From Plasmopara viticola (taxonomy: Eukaryota > Oomycota > Peronosporomycetes > Peronosporales > Peronosporaceae): DNA of 64,000 nt. The position numbers and the translations under genes are program-made. Every line of letters begins with the position of its first letter. Position 1 is the first letter of the stretch. The DNA is taken from contig MBPM02000029.1 of the NCBI GenBank assembly GCA_001695595.3, positions 353,501 to 417,500 on the forward strand, in the 5' to 3' direction. The notes beneath the pieces are model-generated. The model searched no databases and was not told where the DNA came from. It worked only from the letters and a program-made list of their open reading frames with translations. This document shows, piece after piece, positions 11,201 to 21,956 of the stretch.

Positions 11201-13090
11201 AGATCCTGAGTATCTGTGTGTGAATCCCACTTTGCTCACTTAAATGGATTTCATGGTTCTACTCTTCACAAATTAAACTATGTGACCTCACTGATATTAT
11301 TTGCAGTACCGGGCGTGAAGCAAACGGCCCCACCGATCTCCAATGTGTATCACTTCCGTCCTTCGTAACAGCCTTTAAGATCTAAAATGGCTTAAGCAGA
11401 TCCTTATCATTGTTTTTAGTGATCGTCACAATGATGACACACACGCATTCTTGCACTGATTTGTTTTACCCCAAAATTTTTGAGTTGGTAATAGTATTGT
11501 ATTTGCTGATGAACACGAGCGCCACTCGTTTATGTATACAGCACTTTATTGTAAGCCTACCTTAACCGTATAATCTAAATCGTCTTTGCTAATGCGTAAA
11601 GGCGTAAGCTCGGCAGGGCTACATATGTATGCGATTTAAGAAGAAGAGTAAAAAATCAATCACATCTTTGTATTTGTTAAAAGTACATAACGGAGCCGAA
11701 TGAGAATAGCAACATTGGCAAAGATTGTTACATAATACTGCACACGATTCCGCTTAACAAAAGCCCTCATTCCGCATCCGAAATGTCTGGGAGAGGCACA
11801 TTTGCAAGGTAATAACGAAGTCCACGAGCTTACTGTTTGAGAGGCAATTGTCGGAAGCCCTGTGGGACGAGCAAGATACCACCTAAATGTATCGTATCAT
11901 AATGGGTGATTGATATGCGCTTTCCTAGCTGTTATAGTATAATGGTTGATTTTATCACGCACCTTTGGCCAAGCTGTGTGTAGTAAAGTCTATGCTCGCC
12001 GGGTATAGATAAAGTAGCTATTGACGTAAAACTTTCCTCGCCAAGGGGTTATTCTCCTCGTAAATGTATGATAGATTACTAGAAATCGATAAAATCTATA
12101 TTTGTGACACACCAATGTGTATGTTAAATACTTACTAGGGCGTGGGTCGAATTTAGAATTCGATTGGCCAAATGGTAGACAAATGATTTAAAAATACAAA
12201 ATAAGATCCAAAACAAAAGAACTGAGCTCAAGACACACTGTATACCGTTTTCAAGTCAGCGTTGCGCTTTGTTTAACGTTTTACTACATTCAGCACCTAC
12301 AGAAATGCTTAGTAGTATTTGTCGCTAAAAAACATTTTAGCAGGCAAACCACACTCACGCTTACCGAGAGAAGAACCTGCATTATTTAACTTTTAGATGA
12401 CTTATTGATCTTGCCCGCGATTGCGACTGACTCGTCTCTATTCGAAGCCATCATTTGTTGTAATTATATTCACAAAGAATAGACTTGGTGCCGCACGAGA
12501 TTCAAACTTTGCCTCTTTGTTCGTGAAGCTGTCCTGCTTTGTGCAAACTACATCCTGCGGCACGGTACAAGACCAGTGGATACATGTAAGAGACTTGCTG
12601 CGGTCCAAGGTAATGTACGATATGTAAGCTTCTTAGTATACGTGGTTATTATCAAGAAGCAAGATGTGAGATTGACTCTGCGCGTCGATTGCGCTCAAGC
12701 AGCACAAAATTTTGTATATGACTACTTCAACAAGACTCTGCTAGTCAGAAAAAGAATGTTGATAAAAAATGGGCTTCTATCTGTACGTGTCAGTTGTCGT
12801 TGTCAATATGGTGATTGCATGTTCATAAGTTGGCATTAAAAAAGCAGTATAGATTGACTTGAAGAAGGTGAGCTACTCTGGAGTGTCTAAAAATAATATT
12901 AATAAGCTTTCAATTATATTTGCATAACTCTTACAATACTAGGCAGAAACTTGTTTTGAACCACAAGACACTCAATAACAAATGTGAGTAAGCTGCGAAA
13001 ATATTGCGATGCATTTTGTGCGCCGGGTATATAATCATATTTTGTGGTATTCGGCAGCAACTCAATAAATTTTTAATATAGAATTTAATT
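8206..13090. other. Long gene-free tract
   Basis: No open frame over about 100 codons and no recognisable protein similarity. Short frames at 8319, 8658, 9607, 9923, 10014 and 12576 look like chance or decayed transposon sequence. A minus-strand frame (9819-9607) has a balanced amino-acid mix but no known motif. Confidence 0.5.
8445..8525 (+). repeat. Diverged repeat partner of 17025-17105
   Basis: Begins CTCTGTGCAGACC and encodes VQTNLMILQTFSRMIYL. The partner at 17025 begins GTCTGTGCAGACC and encodes VQTEMELMQVFMLMWF. Similarity at both base and codon level suggests fragments of one old coding element, possibly a retrotransposon gag, but the family is not identified. Confidence 0.35.
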
Positions 13091-13127
13091 AATCCTCCCG
13101 TTAAAAAATCTGTATTTTATTTGAGCA

Positions 13128-13892
13128 TGGATTTCTGAGTCAACTGTACCAAAAAGGGGGGTAGTCACCGATTCGTGAAATCGGCAAAAGCTTAAAACCG
13201 CCAAATAATTGCTCCACAGGATGCGGCTGCATTCCATGAGTCTAAAGGATGTTTTACATTGCCGCAATCTGCTTTTGTTTCCGAGTTACCATTGGTGACG
13301 TGAAGCTATCGCTCCATATTTGTGCGACATCTGGGTGCTCGATGACATGCCTCATCAACAAGAATAGCCTAAAAATACCGGCATTCTCAATATAAGGGTT
13401 CGGTTTGTGGCTCCGCGTCAGAGATTTGCCATTCAAATTGACCCGGGTCGCGTGCGGTGCGCGGCGCGACACACTTCCAAAGCATGCGCTCGCTGTGTAT
13501 CGCTCCACGTACAGTGAGGGGGGGGCTATCAGACAGTCAGCTCAAGGCAAAGTTCAGCAGTCTTAAGAATCGACGGAGGCAGACTCTTGATGTCTCGTAG
13601 GCACAATTATACGTGTCATACACAAATGTTGCATAAATCAATGGTGACTCTCGAAAAAAAAGTATCTATTTATTGGCAGGCATGTCAATCATGGGTTCGT
13701 ATGGCCTCTTCGAGGTCGCATATCTCCACAAAAACTGCTCCGATTCCTACACAACTTGAACGAGGAGATCCTTGAGATCTCCAATAACGTAGCGGATGCT
13801 GGTTCTATACTCGTTTTGCTTTTGCCGATTTCATTCCCCACCGATCACCTACCCAAAATACCACTTTTTGGAACAGTTGACTCAGAAATCCA
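13128..13892. mobile_element. Short DNA element with terminal inverted repeats
   Basis: The left arm 13128-13191 and the reverse complement of 13819-13892 share TGGATTTCTGAGTCAACTGT, then CCAAAAAG, TAG..ACCGAT and GAAATCGGCAAAAGC, with a few mismatches and one roughly 10-base length difference. Weaker similarity continues outward to about 13100 and 13918, so the true ends may lie there. The interior (about 630 bases) has a minus-strand frame at 13508-13254 of 84 codons without a known domain. This is the structure of a non-autonomous DNA transposon (MITE-like). No clean target duplication was identified. Confidence 0.55.
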
Positions 13893-14384
13893 CAGTTTAA
13901 AGATCAAATGTATTGTCCCAATGTCTTTTTACGCAATGACCCAAAAACAATTGTTTGCCTTATATAGCTGGCGTATTTGGTCTAGGCCAGCACATTTCAC
14001 AACCTTTGCTGCTATGATGTAGATACGATTCGACGCAAGGTAAGCTTAGCCAAATATGTCAGCGCATTAAATGTTTCACGCTACTGTGCTGTGCATGCAC
14101 ATCTACGCACTCGATCGATATGTACTCTCGGTCTTTGGCTTTGTCAAGCTTTTTTTGGTGACTCTGCACAAACTATTTGAAGGTTTAAGCAGCTTTCTTT
14201 CATCGCAATTGATCTGCCTAGATGCATTAGACATCGACCAAGAGACGTGTTTTTACATCGAGCTCTGCTTCAGCGTAGCCTCGGCGTGCCAGACGACAGT
14301 ACAAGCTTGCCCTCTCCGGCTAGACCCTTATCTCACTTGCTGACCTCGTCTTTAGAAAGGCAATCGCGCGAATGATTCAATCGC

Positions 14385-14530
14385 ACCAAAAGAAGGGCAA
14401 TGCAAAAAGTGCATTTGTACTCCTTCTGCCATCCATGGATGCTAAACATCGGATCCTGGCTGCACGGCTATAAGTGAACGCAACATAGATGAGCTTTGTG
14501 TATTTATACATGTGGATACCAGCCAAAACA
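14385..14530 (+). repeat. Diverged interspersed repeat, copy 2
   Basis: AAGAAGGGCAATGCAAAAAG, then ATGCTAAACATCGGATCCTGG and GGATACCAGCCAAAA. These match in order the blocks of the copy at 7955 (ATGCTAAAAATTGGATACT ... AATACCAGCCGGAG). A 44-codon open piece ending here (ADLVFRKAIARMIQSHQKK ... LAARL) suggests former coding sequence. Confidence 0.35.
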
Positions 14531-15567
14531 TTAGTTCAAATCTTATGATTTGAGTTGTGTTCGCGATTTTAAATGCATCGTCGATTGAATCTTGGCTTTG
14601 ACTACATGTCCTTACAGGCCGTTCGCTATCTTACTAGCGTTACCAATAAATTCTTGCAATGTAAAAGCACTCATTTTGTGCAATAAGCCCGATCACGCTC
14701 TAGACTACTCAAAGCGCTACTATTTCTCCTTTATTTTATAGTGCTTTTAATATTTCAAACTGCGCTTAGTTTGCCTTCTTGAATGCGCCAACAATATTCG
14801 ATATCGCTTCTAAGGTTTTAGCTCAGGTCTTCAACTCATTCAATGATTTTACTAACTGCCTCCAATTTTGTCGATTAAAAGCTGGTAAATTATCACAAAA
14901 CTTGATTCGTAGTTGTTGTCAATTTTGGTCTTAACTTATAGATATTATAACCAACCACAGTTTAACATATAAAAACATTTGTGGTTGCGCTGAAATATAA
15001 TTTGCTGCGATGCAAATTGACGTGACATTCTTCAGTTATACTACAAGTTCTGCAAATAACGTCATCCATTCTCGTAACAAAGCAAATACAAAACGACTAT
15101 AGCATCCTCATTATGTTGACTCATATACAAGATAGCTGTAATTTAGTTAAATCACAGTTTTATAATAGGTGATCCACTAAAGTTGCAGGTGATCAAGCTT
15201 TGCAAGGCCACGATTTGCAGGACCATTCCCCATAGCTTTCCAAGAAACCAATATCGCAAGCGACGAAAACATTTGTGATACAAACTACGTTTTACGTACA
15301 ACATCAGTATAGTACGAGGTCGCAGTGCCTGTAGCCTTGATATCGTAAATGTGCAACTTGACACGAAAACCAGCTGTTATATCATACAAGCATAAAGGCA
15401 TTGTTTGCTATGTCGTTGTGTCAAAAAAAGTTTTCTAAACATGTTGTGGAGACAAAAGACTATGCAGATAGATGTGGCGCCTCACAATTATCTGATCGAG
15501 CACAAAGACGCGACCCTGCCCCGTGATAACAACGTCTTCATTATAAACATCGCATGCGTCAATGAAT

Positions 15568-15830
15568 GCTTTGAAAAAGGGCAATGACGAAAAAATTTTC
15601 TCCATTCGTTTTGCTTAGGACTGGCATCCACCCTCGTGCAACAGTTCAGCGCAATACGTACAAGCTACATGCATTTCTAGTTGTGGATAACAATAAAAAT
15701 GCTGACACAAATTTTTCTCCATTTCAGTTGCTCTCATTATCAATGTTCGTTTATTGCTTCACAAAAAGGGCATTCGCTGTCATGGTGGTGTCACGCTCAA
15801 AGTATGTAAGACGTCAGTCAATATTAACCA
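15568..15830 (+). repeat. Diverged interspersed repeat, copy 3
   Basis: Begins AAAAAGGGCAATGACG and ends GGTGGTGTCACGCTCAAAGTATGTAAGACG followed by TCAGTCAATA. The 3' block closely resembles that of the 17330 copy (GACGGTGTCACTCTCAAAGTATGTACGACG then TAGTCAATA). Confidence 0.4.
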
Positions 15831-17024
15831 AAACAAAAATATGTGGGACGTTAGTCCCTTCTCTTCCTTTTTCTAGCTGTACTTTGTTGAGCTCTGACGT
15901 CTTCTGGTCAACAAACCTGTTCGAGACATTAACTGCTATACTTACAGTGACCGTAAGGTCAGTGCTGCCCACTGGTCCTCGTCATTATTTTCTGCGCTCG
16001 TAAAATGCAATAGCACTTCACATTATACGTTTTGCTCGCTCACGCTCTGAGCTACCCAGAACGTATCCCGTTTAAATGATATTATAAGTTAAAATATGTT
16101 GTTGCTGTGCTTTGAAATGTTCAAAGCAATTTTTTGTCCCAATTAAGGCTTGAGCCAAGGCTTTGGATCCTTTAAAAGGCTCTGTCATGATACGAACTGC
16201 CTCCGATTTTCACCAACTTATCGTGTCGATTAGTCGATAGTATGAGCAATTATAAATCTTTAATTATGTGACAATAGTTGTGGCGGCACCAGTTTTCTTG
16301 ACCTTACGAATGCAAGTAAACGAAATAAATTGTTCTAATACAATATCCTTATGCATTTTTTCGTCATCTATTCTCAGTATCCAAGCAAACAAAGATGCAC
16401 CATAGCATACATTGTTAATTGACTTAAATTTATTTGCGAGGGAGTTTTTGTACAACTCTACAATAGCTGTTCTGCAAAATTCCCAGGCAAACACACTAGA
16501 GCTCACAATTTGCCAATTTAGTGAAATATAATTTAAGTAATGCCGCAAGTGACGACTATACTAGTGACATTTCATTCAAATGCACTGCAAATCAAGCATC
16601 AAAGCTACGCCGATAATCAGGTTTGTCACTAATATGTATCATAAACATTTTCCTGTGCAGAGGACCTACACATAATCCGGCTAATAGATGTACCGCCCAC
16701 TATGCCTGATCAAGCATATAGATACTGCCCCGTGCATAAAGAATAAATCTCTTACCACCTTGTGCCAAAGCTGTTGCTCGCTGCTGCCGCGCTTCCTCTT
16801 TGTGAAAGGACTGAGTTCAATAAATTTACCGTCTATGGTGGTCCATGTCAGCGTATTTATCGACCACTGCTACTGTGAAGTCAATGCCTTTAGACACAAA
16901 GGCATGATAATTTCTAGTGTCAGCGCATTTATTAGCGAGAGTTATTGATGCTATTGCACAATACATCCATTTTGACGTTAAGACGCTTTAAAGAGGGTAC
17001 TGGCACCCTTTCAATTATGATAGC

Positions 17025-17105
17025 GGGTCTGTGCAGACCGAAATGGAGCTGATGCAGGTGTTTATGCTGATGTGGTTTCATCTTACAAATTGCGTTGACA
17101 TCAGC
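17025..17105 (+). repeat. Diverged repeat partner of 8445-8525
   Basis: See the partner at 8445: both start with CTGTGCAGACC and keep a related translated peptide in the same frame. Confidence 0.35.
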
Positions 17106-17329
17106 GCTTCCATAAATTTTGATAAGAATTTGTTTTGAGTAGTTCTTACTTCCACCATAGCTGATCTGTGTAGTTGCACCTACTGAAACTCATGGTCTCA
17201 GCATCGTCCTTTGCTTGTCGGTGTACCGGACGTCGGGACAACCTCGTCCTTTCCATTTAGTCAATAAGCCAACCACACTTTACTCGAGGACAGTGTCTTG
17301 AATATACGCACGCATCAGTAATACAAAGC

Positions 17330-17650
17330 TCAAAAAGAAGGCGATGGCTAAAACCTCTTGTGCTTTTGTCGATACTAAGTACTGGTACTTAGCCTTACGG
17401 CTACCGCTGAGCGCAGCACACGCGAGCTATATGTATCTTGAAGTAAATATATTGAAAACCAATGTCAGCCGAAAATCTGACGTCAATCATCTCCATCTGA
17501 GTCGCGTTACCAAACTTTTATACATCGTCGGTCTGAATTCGATTTCTGTCTGCACATTTAAAATGGCCCTTTGCTGTCTTGACGGTGTCACTCTCAAAGT
17601 ATGTACGACGATAGTCAATACTCAGAACCCAAAAGTAATGGAGACTTTAG
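17330..17650 (+). repeat. Diverged interspersed repeat, copy 4
   Basis: Begins AAAAAGAAGGCGATGGCTAAAAC and ends with GACGGTGTCACTCTCAAAGTATGTACGACG, the best-conserved block of the family. A 113-codon frame spans it (17344-17685), unrecognised. Confidence 0.4.
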
Positions 17651-19860
17651 TCACCACTCGCCGTTTCATTAGTTCTTCTCATTAGAAAGTATATTACGAT
17701 AGAAATTTGTTAACATTTATTGTCTTCCGTTCTGTGTTCCCCACCGAGACATTGGCCTCTAGTCTTTCAGTGACCATGACTTTTGGCAGTATCGCCTATT
17801 GGTCAACATCACCAGCCTCCTAATATTTGTAGATCGTAGCCTTTTAATTGGAGTTTTAAGCTCGCCCACGTCCTGGGTTTGTAACGGTCCTACATAGATC
17901 GTCTAAAGATTGTTTACACCAACAATGGTCAACTCCTCGTCACTGGTTGCGCTACTAAATGACGCGCCATCAGTGAGGCAGGAGTCGCACGATAAATCGT
18001 TCTCGCTCTCTTGCTGACCAAGAAGTCACATTGTTTGTCAGCATCTCAACTACAGACAAACCTCAAAGCTTGAATAGTAAAGCATTATAATAATTAGGCT
18101 TTTCACTACACTCAAAGACGAAAGAAGTATATCTGTGACATTTAAGATTTTGACTCACAAAATATGAGAGCAAAAATTGAGGCTTTCGGCGGTCTCCCCA
18201 AATTACTATCTGAAATTTCAACGACTAGGGGCAGCGTTACAAGCATCGTTTGTATTGCTGTGCGAGCAGCAAACTTATTGGCCCAAGCCCATGGTGACAT
18301 TGCTAACCACCTTAGTACGGCTGACTATAGTTTTATTGTTACGTTTTGATACACTGCCAAATATAAGTAATCATATTAAATTACGGTGACCATTCGATCG
18401 CATTAGATCACTTTGAATCGTTTCATGGTCGATTGAAGCATATTCACTATTTAGTTTGGACATTTACATGTTTATAATTTGGATTATAGCATGTGTTATT
18501 CGCAGAATTCTCCTTTCAAAAGACGAGCTGATAACTGTAAATTGACACAGCCGCTTTACAGGGTGTTCATTACTAAAATGTAACACCATATTAAAATAAA
18601 AAGCTATGCACAACGTATGGCCCTGTATCATTTTTGCAAGCGCAATGGTGATAAATTAATTTACAAAGCAGTCAATGCGGGACTTTGTTTATTGATCTAT
18701 AGCATGACATCAAGTCGGCAAAGCTTCCAAGTAGAAGAGTCGAGTACCACATCCATAGCGAAATAGCAAAGCCATGTATCCCATAAAGCAGCAGTTTAAA
18801 GATTGCGCTAGCGTAGAGATGGCAAAATTTAAAGACTTACTTTAGTGATTTAGTAGGTCTTTAGAAAGAAGAGACAAATTCATATTTATATTGATTATGA
18901 TATGCACGCACGCTTAACTCATCAGCGAACAAGTGGTTCATCCCGCAGAAATCGCTCTTCATGGCTGTTATTGACCTTGATCCTGACGAATGAGGTCAGT
19001 TATCCGATTTATTTCATCGTATTACTACAGTGATGTTTATAATCTTTAAAATATGTTCTCATGGTCAACCACAGAGGTATGCGAAAGAAGCGGGAAAAAT
19101 GAAATGGACATGACAAACGCTTCAGAGAGATGAACAGTCTCTTCGTGTAACTCTTGTGTTCACATCACACACGACTAAATCAAATTCACAGCAAATAAAA
19201 GCCAGCCACTAGGCTTGAGTAGCTTCCAAAACGTTTACAGTGTAAGCGAGTGTGACACATAAAATATGGCCTAGTAAATGTAATTTACGCGACCCCGCTA
19301 GCTCGCGCCACGGCTGCTTTGCGATAAAGCAAAGCCATGGGGTGTGCTACGCTGTAGCGAATAAGAAGGTAAGCAGGATCGCTAGAGGCCGTCTGAACAG
19401 CATTTGGCGTGAGTACAGATGATATAATCAAAAGACGGCAAGACAACGCATATATGGCAGCCCACAGTTGTAAGCAATAAAACGACATATCAGGCGCTGC
19501 CATCGACGCATATAAGCTACCTCGAATGATCGTGTCGAAGCATGAGCCAGATAAGGCCAACTAACAGATGGAAGGTATGTCAGTTAATGCCAATCGCACA
19601 ATATCGGCTCGATTGGTGACTGCGATAGACACGACTCTCTATTGTCCGGTATCAGTGAAGTTGGGGGTTGGTTCTACAGAGTAAGGCAGCTTAATAAGTA
19701 GGACCTATCAGATTATAGCTCCAAAAAGATCGGTGCATCAGGTCTTCAGCAAAAGTGCTAGAACCGAGCAGCTCGTACTAAACAGAAATATTTTGTCCGG
19801 CGAGGTATCGCGAATTGTTATCAGTCATCGGGGTCGTGATAAACCTTTGGCGCCATAATA

Positions 19861-19890
19861 TGGATAACTGCATCCCAAACAGTTATCGCC
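19861..19890. repeat. Short hairpin
   Basis: TGGATAACTG and CAGTTATCGCCA form an 8-pair perfect stem with a 9-base loop, inside a wider imperfect palindrome (CCTTTGGCGCC ... CCAAAGGCGC at about 19845-19900). Function unknown; possibly the core of another decayed inverted-repeat element. Confidence 0.35.
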
Positions 19891-21050
19891 AAAGGCGCAT
19901 AAACAGCTTTGTCATGATAATCTAATTTTAATTACGTGTTCAATTTAGTCATTTCTATCGCGGAAAAATAATCATGGCAAAATGGCACTGGACCCCTTAT
20001 CAATCGCATTGGTATACGTCACACTGCTTAGATAACAACGCACATGATGCTAAAACTACAGTATTGCTAGGCAAAAATGACGACAGGTAAACAAGATATA
20101 TAGTACCTTAAAAAAAAGACAATGCCCCTTTGCTCATTCGAGACGCCAAAGCGTGCTCAGTCTAAAGAAAGATACGTGTTGGGCGGACCTTATGAAATAG
20201 GCATAACGTTAAAGAATTTTAGCTTCAGGTCGACACCGATCGTATGGTGCTGTATCAGCTTACGCACAAAGGCGCAACATTAGCACAAGCAATAGCGAAA
20301 TCGTATACTTGAACAGCAAGTAACACGGACTATAAATGTGCACTTACGACCAGCAATGCTTGAGGCGCTCTTTACACCTAAGAAAGTAATCATGGTGTGC
20401 GTCAATCTGTTCGTACACTTGGTCCGACCGACCCTATGGTAGTCGCTTGACCCGGAAACGAAAAAAAAAACCTGGATCGGTACCCATACAATCCAATTAA
20501 AGACAACCGGAGATATGTCACTAAGAAACCAATCACACCTTAAATTGTAAGTGCCCCACCAAACCATGGGTGTGTTGTAATTGGGTGGCGTAAACACTTT
20601 GCTGACTAGGGGCCTCATAATGCAACAACGGGTACGGAATGTGGTCCTTAAATGGGTCGAATAGCTACCAGCGTCCCGCGCGGGTGGAGGTCATATAATA
20701 ATCATATAATTGACTTTGAGTTCGACAATTGGTTGGTTGTTTTATGACGATATCCGCTCACCGACATTTAATTGAGAGAAATTCAGAATTCAAGTATCCT
20801 GTGTTACCAGTATTTATATCATATTGTATTGCATTAAACAGCTTAATTGCTGGTCTTGTTGCGACTCGTCGTCACTAACGTCGAATGCTGGAAAATAATA
20901 TGGACTAAACATTTTGTCATCAGTCTCGATTTGCTGTCCATTGGTGGTGGACTCGGTTGCCTGAAGTTTTTGGCGTAGAAGCGACAGTATATAGCATAAA
21001 TTTCATTAGACAGATCCGTTTGAAATCGGTCAAACAGTGCCAATAAATAA

Positions 21051-21668
21051 AGGGAGCCGCTAACTTCCACCCATTTTTAGCTAACTTCCACCCAGTCTGC
21101 GATTATATAAAGCCCCTAACCCCAATGTACAACGGTGATCGGCTATAGTTGCCCAAAAATAAATCTTAGGACTGTATCTCCGACGCAAATGTGAAAATTT
21201 GCGCATGGCATCGTCATCTCTTACTCTCTGTCTATATCGACCCCTCCCACGGTCAACCTTGATGCCCTGGGTTCTGGTGCTGACTGGGAGCACTTTACGT
21301 GGCCACCTGAGGTTACTGCGCAGCAGCTAGAGGAGCTAGAAGCTTTGACGGAAGTGAACCAAGGGTAATGTCGGTGGTGTCAAGGCACACGCTAACACTG
21401 TCTGGAGGCATTTTGGCATTGACGCATGCCTGCGTTAGAATACATGTTCTTAATAGTCCTCAAGTAAATGAGATTTTCTCACTCAAAGTGACTACAGCAG
21501 ATTGTGCATTCAAATTGACATGGGAAAAAGTAGATTCGAGCAAAGCTGCCTTTTGTCACGATAGAGGTATTTATAGCCAATCACTGTTGTGTATTGGAGT
21601 CAGGGGTTCTATATAATCGCAGACTGGGTGGGAGCTAGCGACAAATGGGTGGAAGTTAGCGGCTCCCT
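21051..21668. mobile_element. MITE-like element with 67-bp terminal inverted repeats
   Basis: Left arm 21051-21117 starts AGGGAGCCGCTAACTTCCAC. The reverse complement of 21602-21668 starts identically, and the two match at about 61 of 67 positions through GTCTGCGATTATATA and CCCCT. Within each arm the motif GCTAACTTCCACCCA occurs twice (the second copy is degraded in the right arm). The element is about 618 bases long with no transposase. Its flanks are A/T rich (..AATAAATAA left, GAATAAAAG right), which hints at an AT target duplication but gives no clean one. The high arm identity suggests it is younger than the other repeats in this tract. Confidence 0.7.
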
Positions 21669-21956
21669 GAATAAAAGATACTTGATATTAGGTTTCTGGT
21701 AAAAAAAAGGAATCACGAGCTGCGTCACGGATTTTTTAAGAAAAAAATGTATCTGATATCATATAGAATATTACCTTATTTTATATAATATGTATGGAAG
21801 GTCGAAAATATGCTACTCTGTAAATATGTCCTCTAAATGGTTACGCAAGTTACTATTATTACCTCTCGATATATCATGCGGAGAAATTAGCGGATAAAAC
21901 AGGGTTTATTGCGTTATGTTTGACTGCCACCTTGAAGCTTTGAGCCGACAAGTCGC

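Larger units (their letters stand above)
13893..21050. other. Long gene-free tract with old repeats
   Basis: No recognisable gene. It contains several diverged interspersed repeat copies (listed separately) and frames of up to 139 codons (15584-16003) and 112 codons (20618-20280) with no family resemblance. The direct repeat TCATATAAT..TCATATAAT at 20693-20710 is too short to interpret. Confidence 0.5.

Noticed and set aside
15584..16003. 139-codon plus-strand frame
   Set aside because: It falls in a diverged repeat copy, has no recognised motif, and its counterparts in other copies are not open.
20461..20472. Poly-A run as a retrotransposon tail
   Set aside because: It is short, isolated and not next to any recognisable element.
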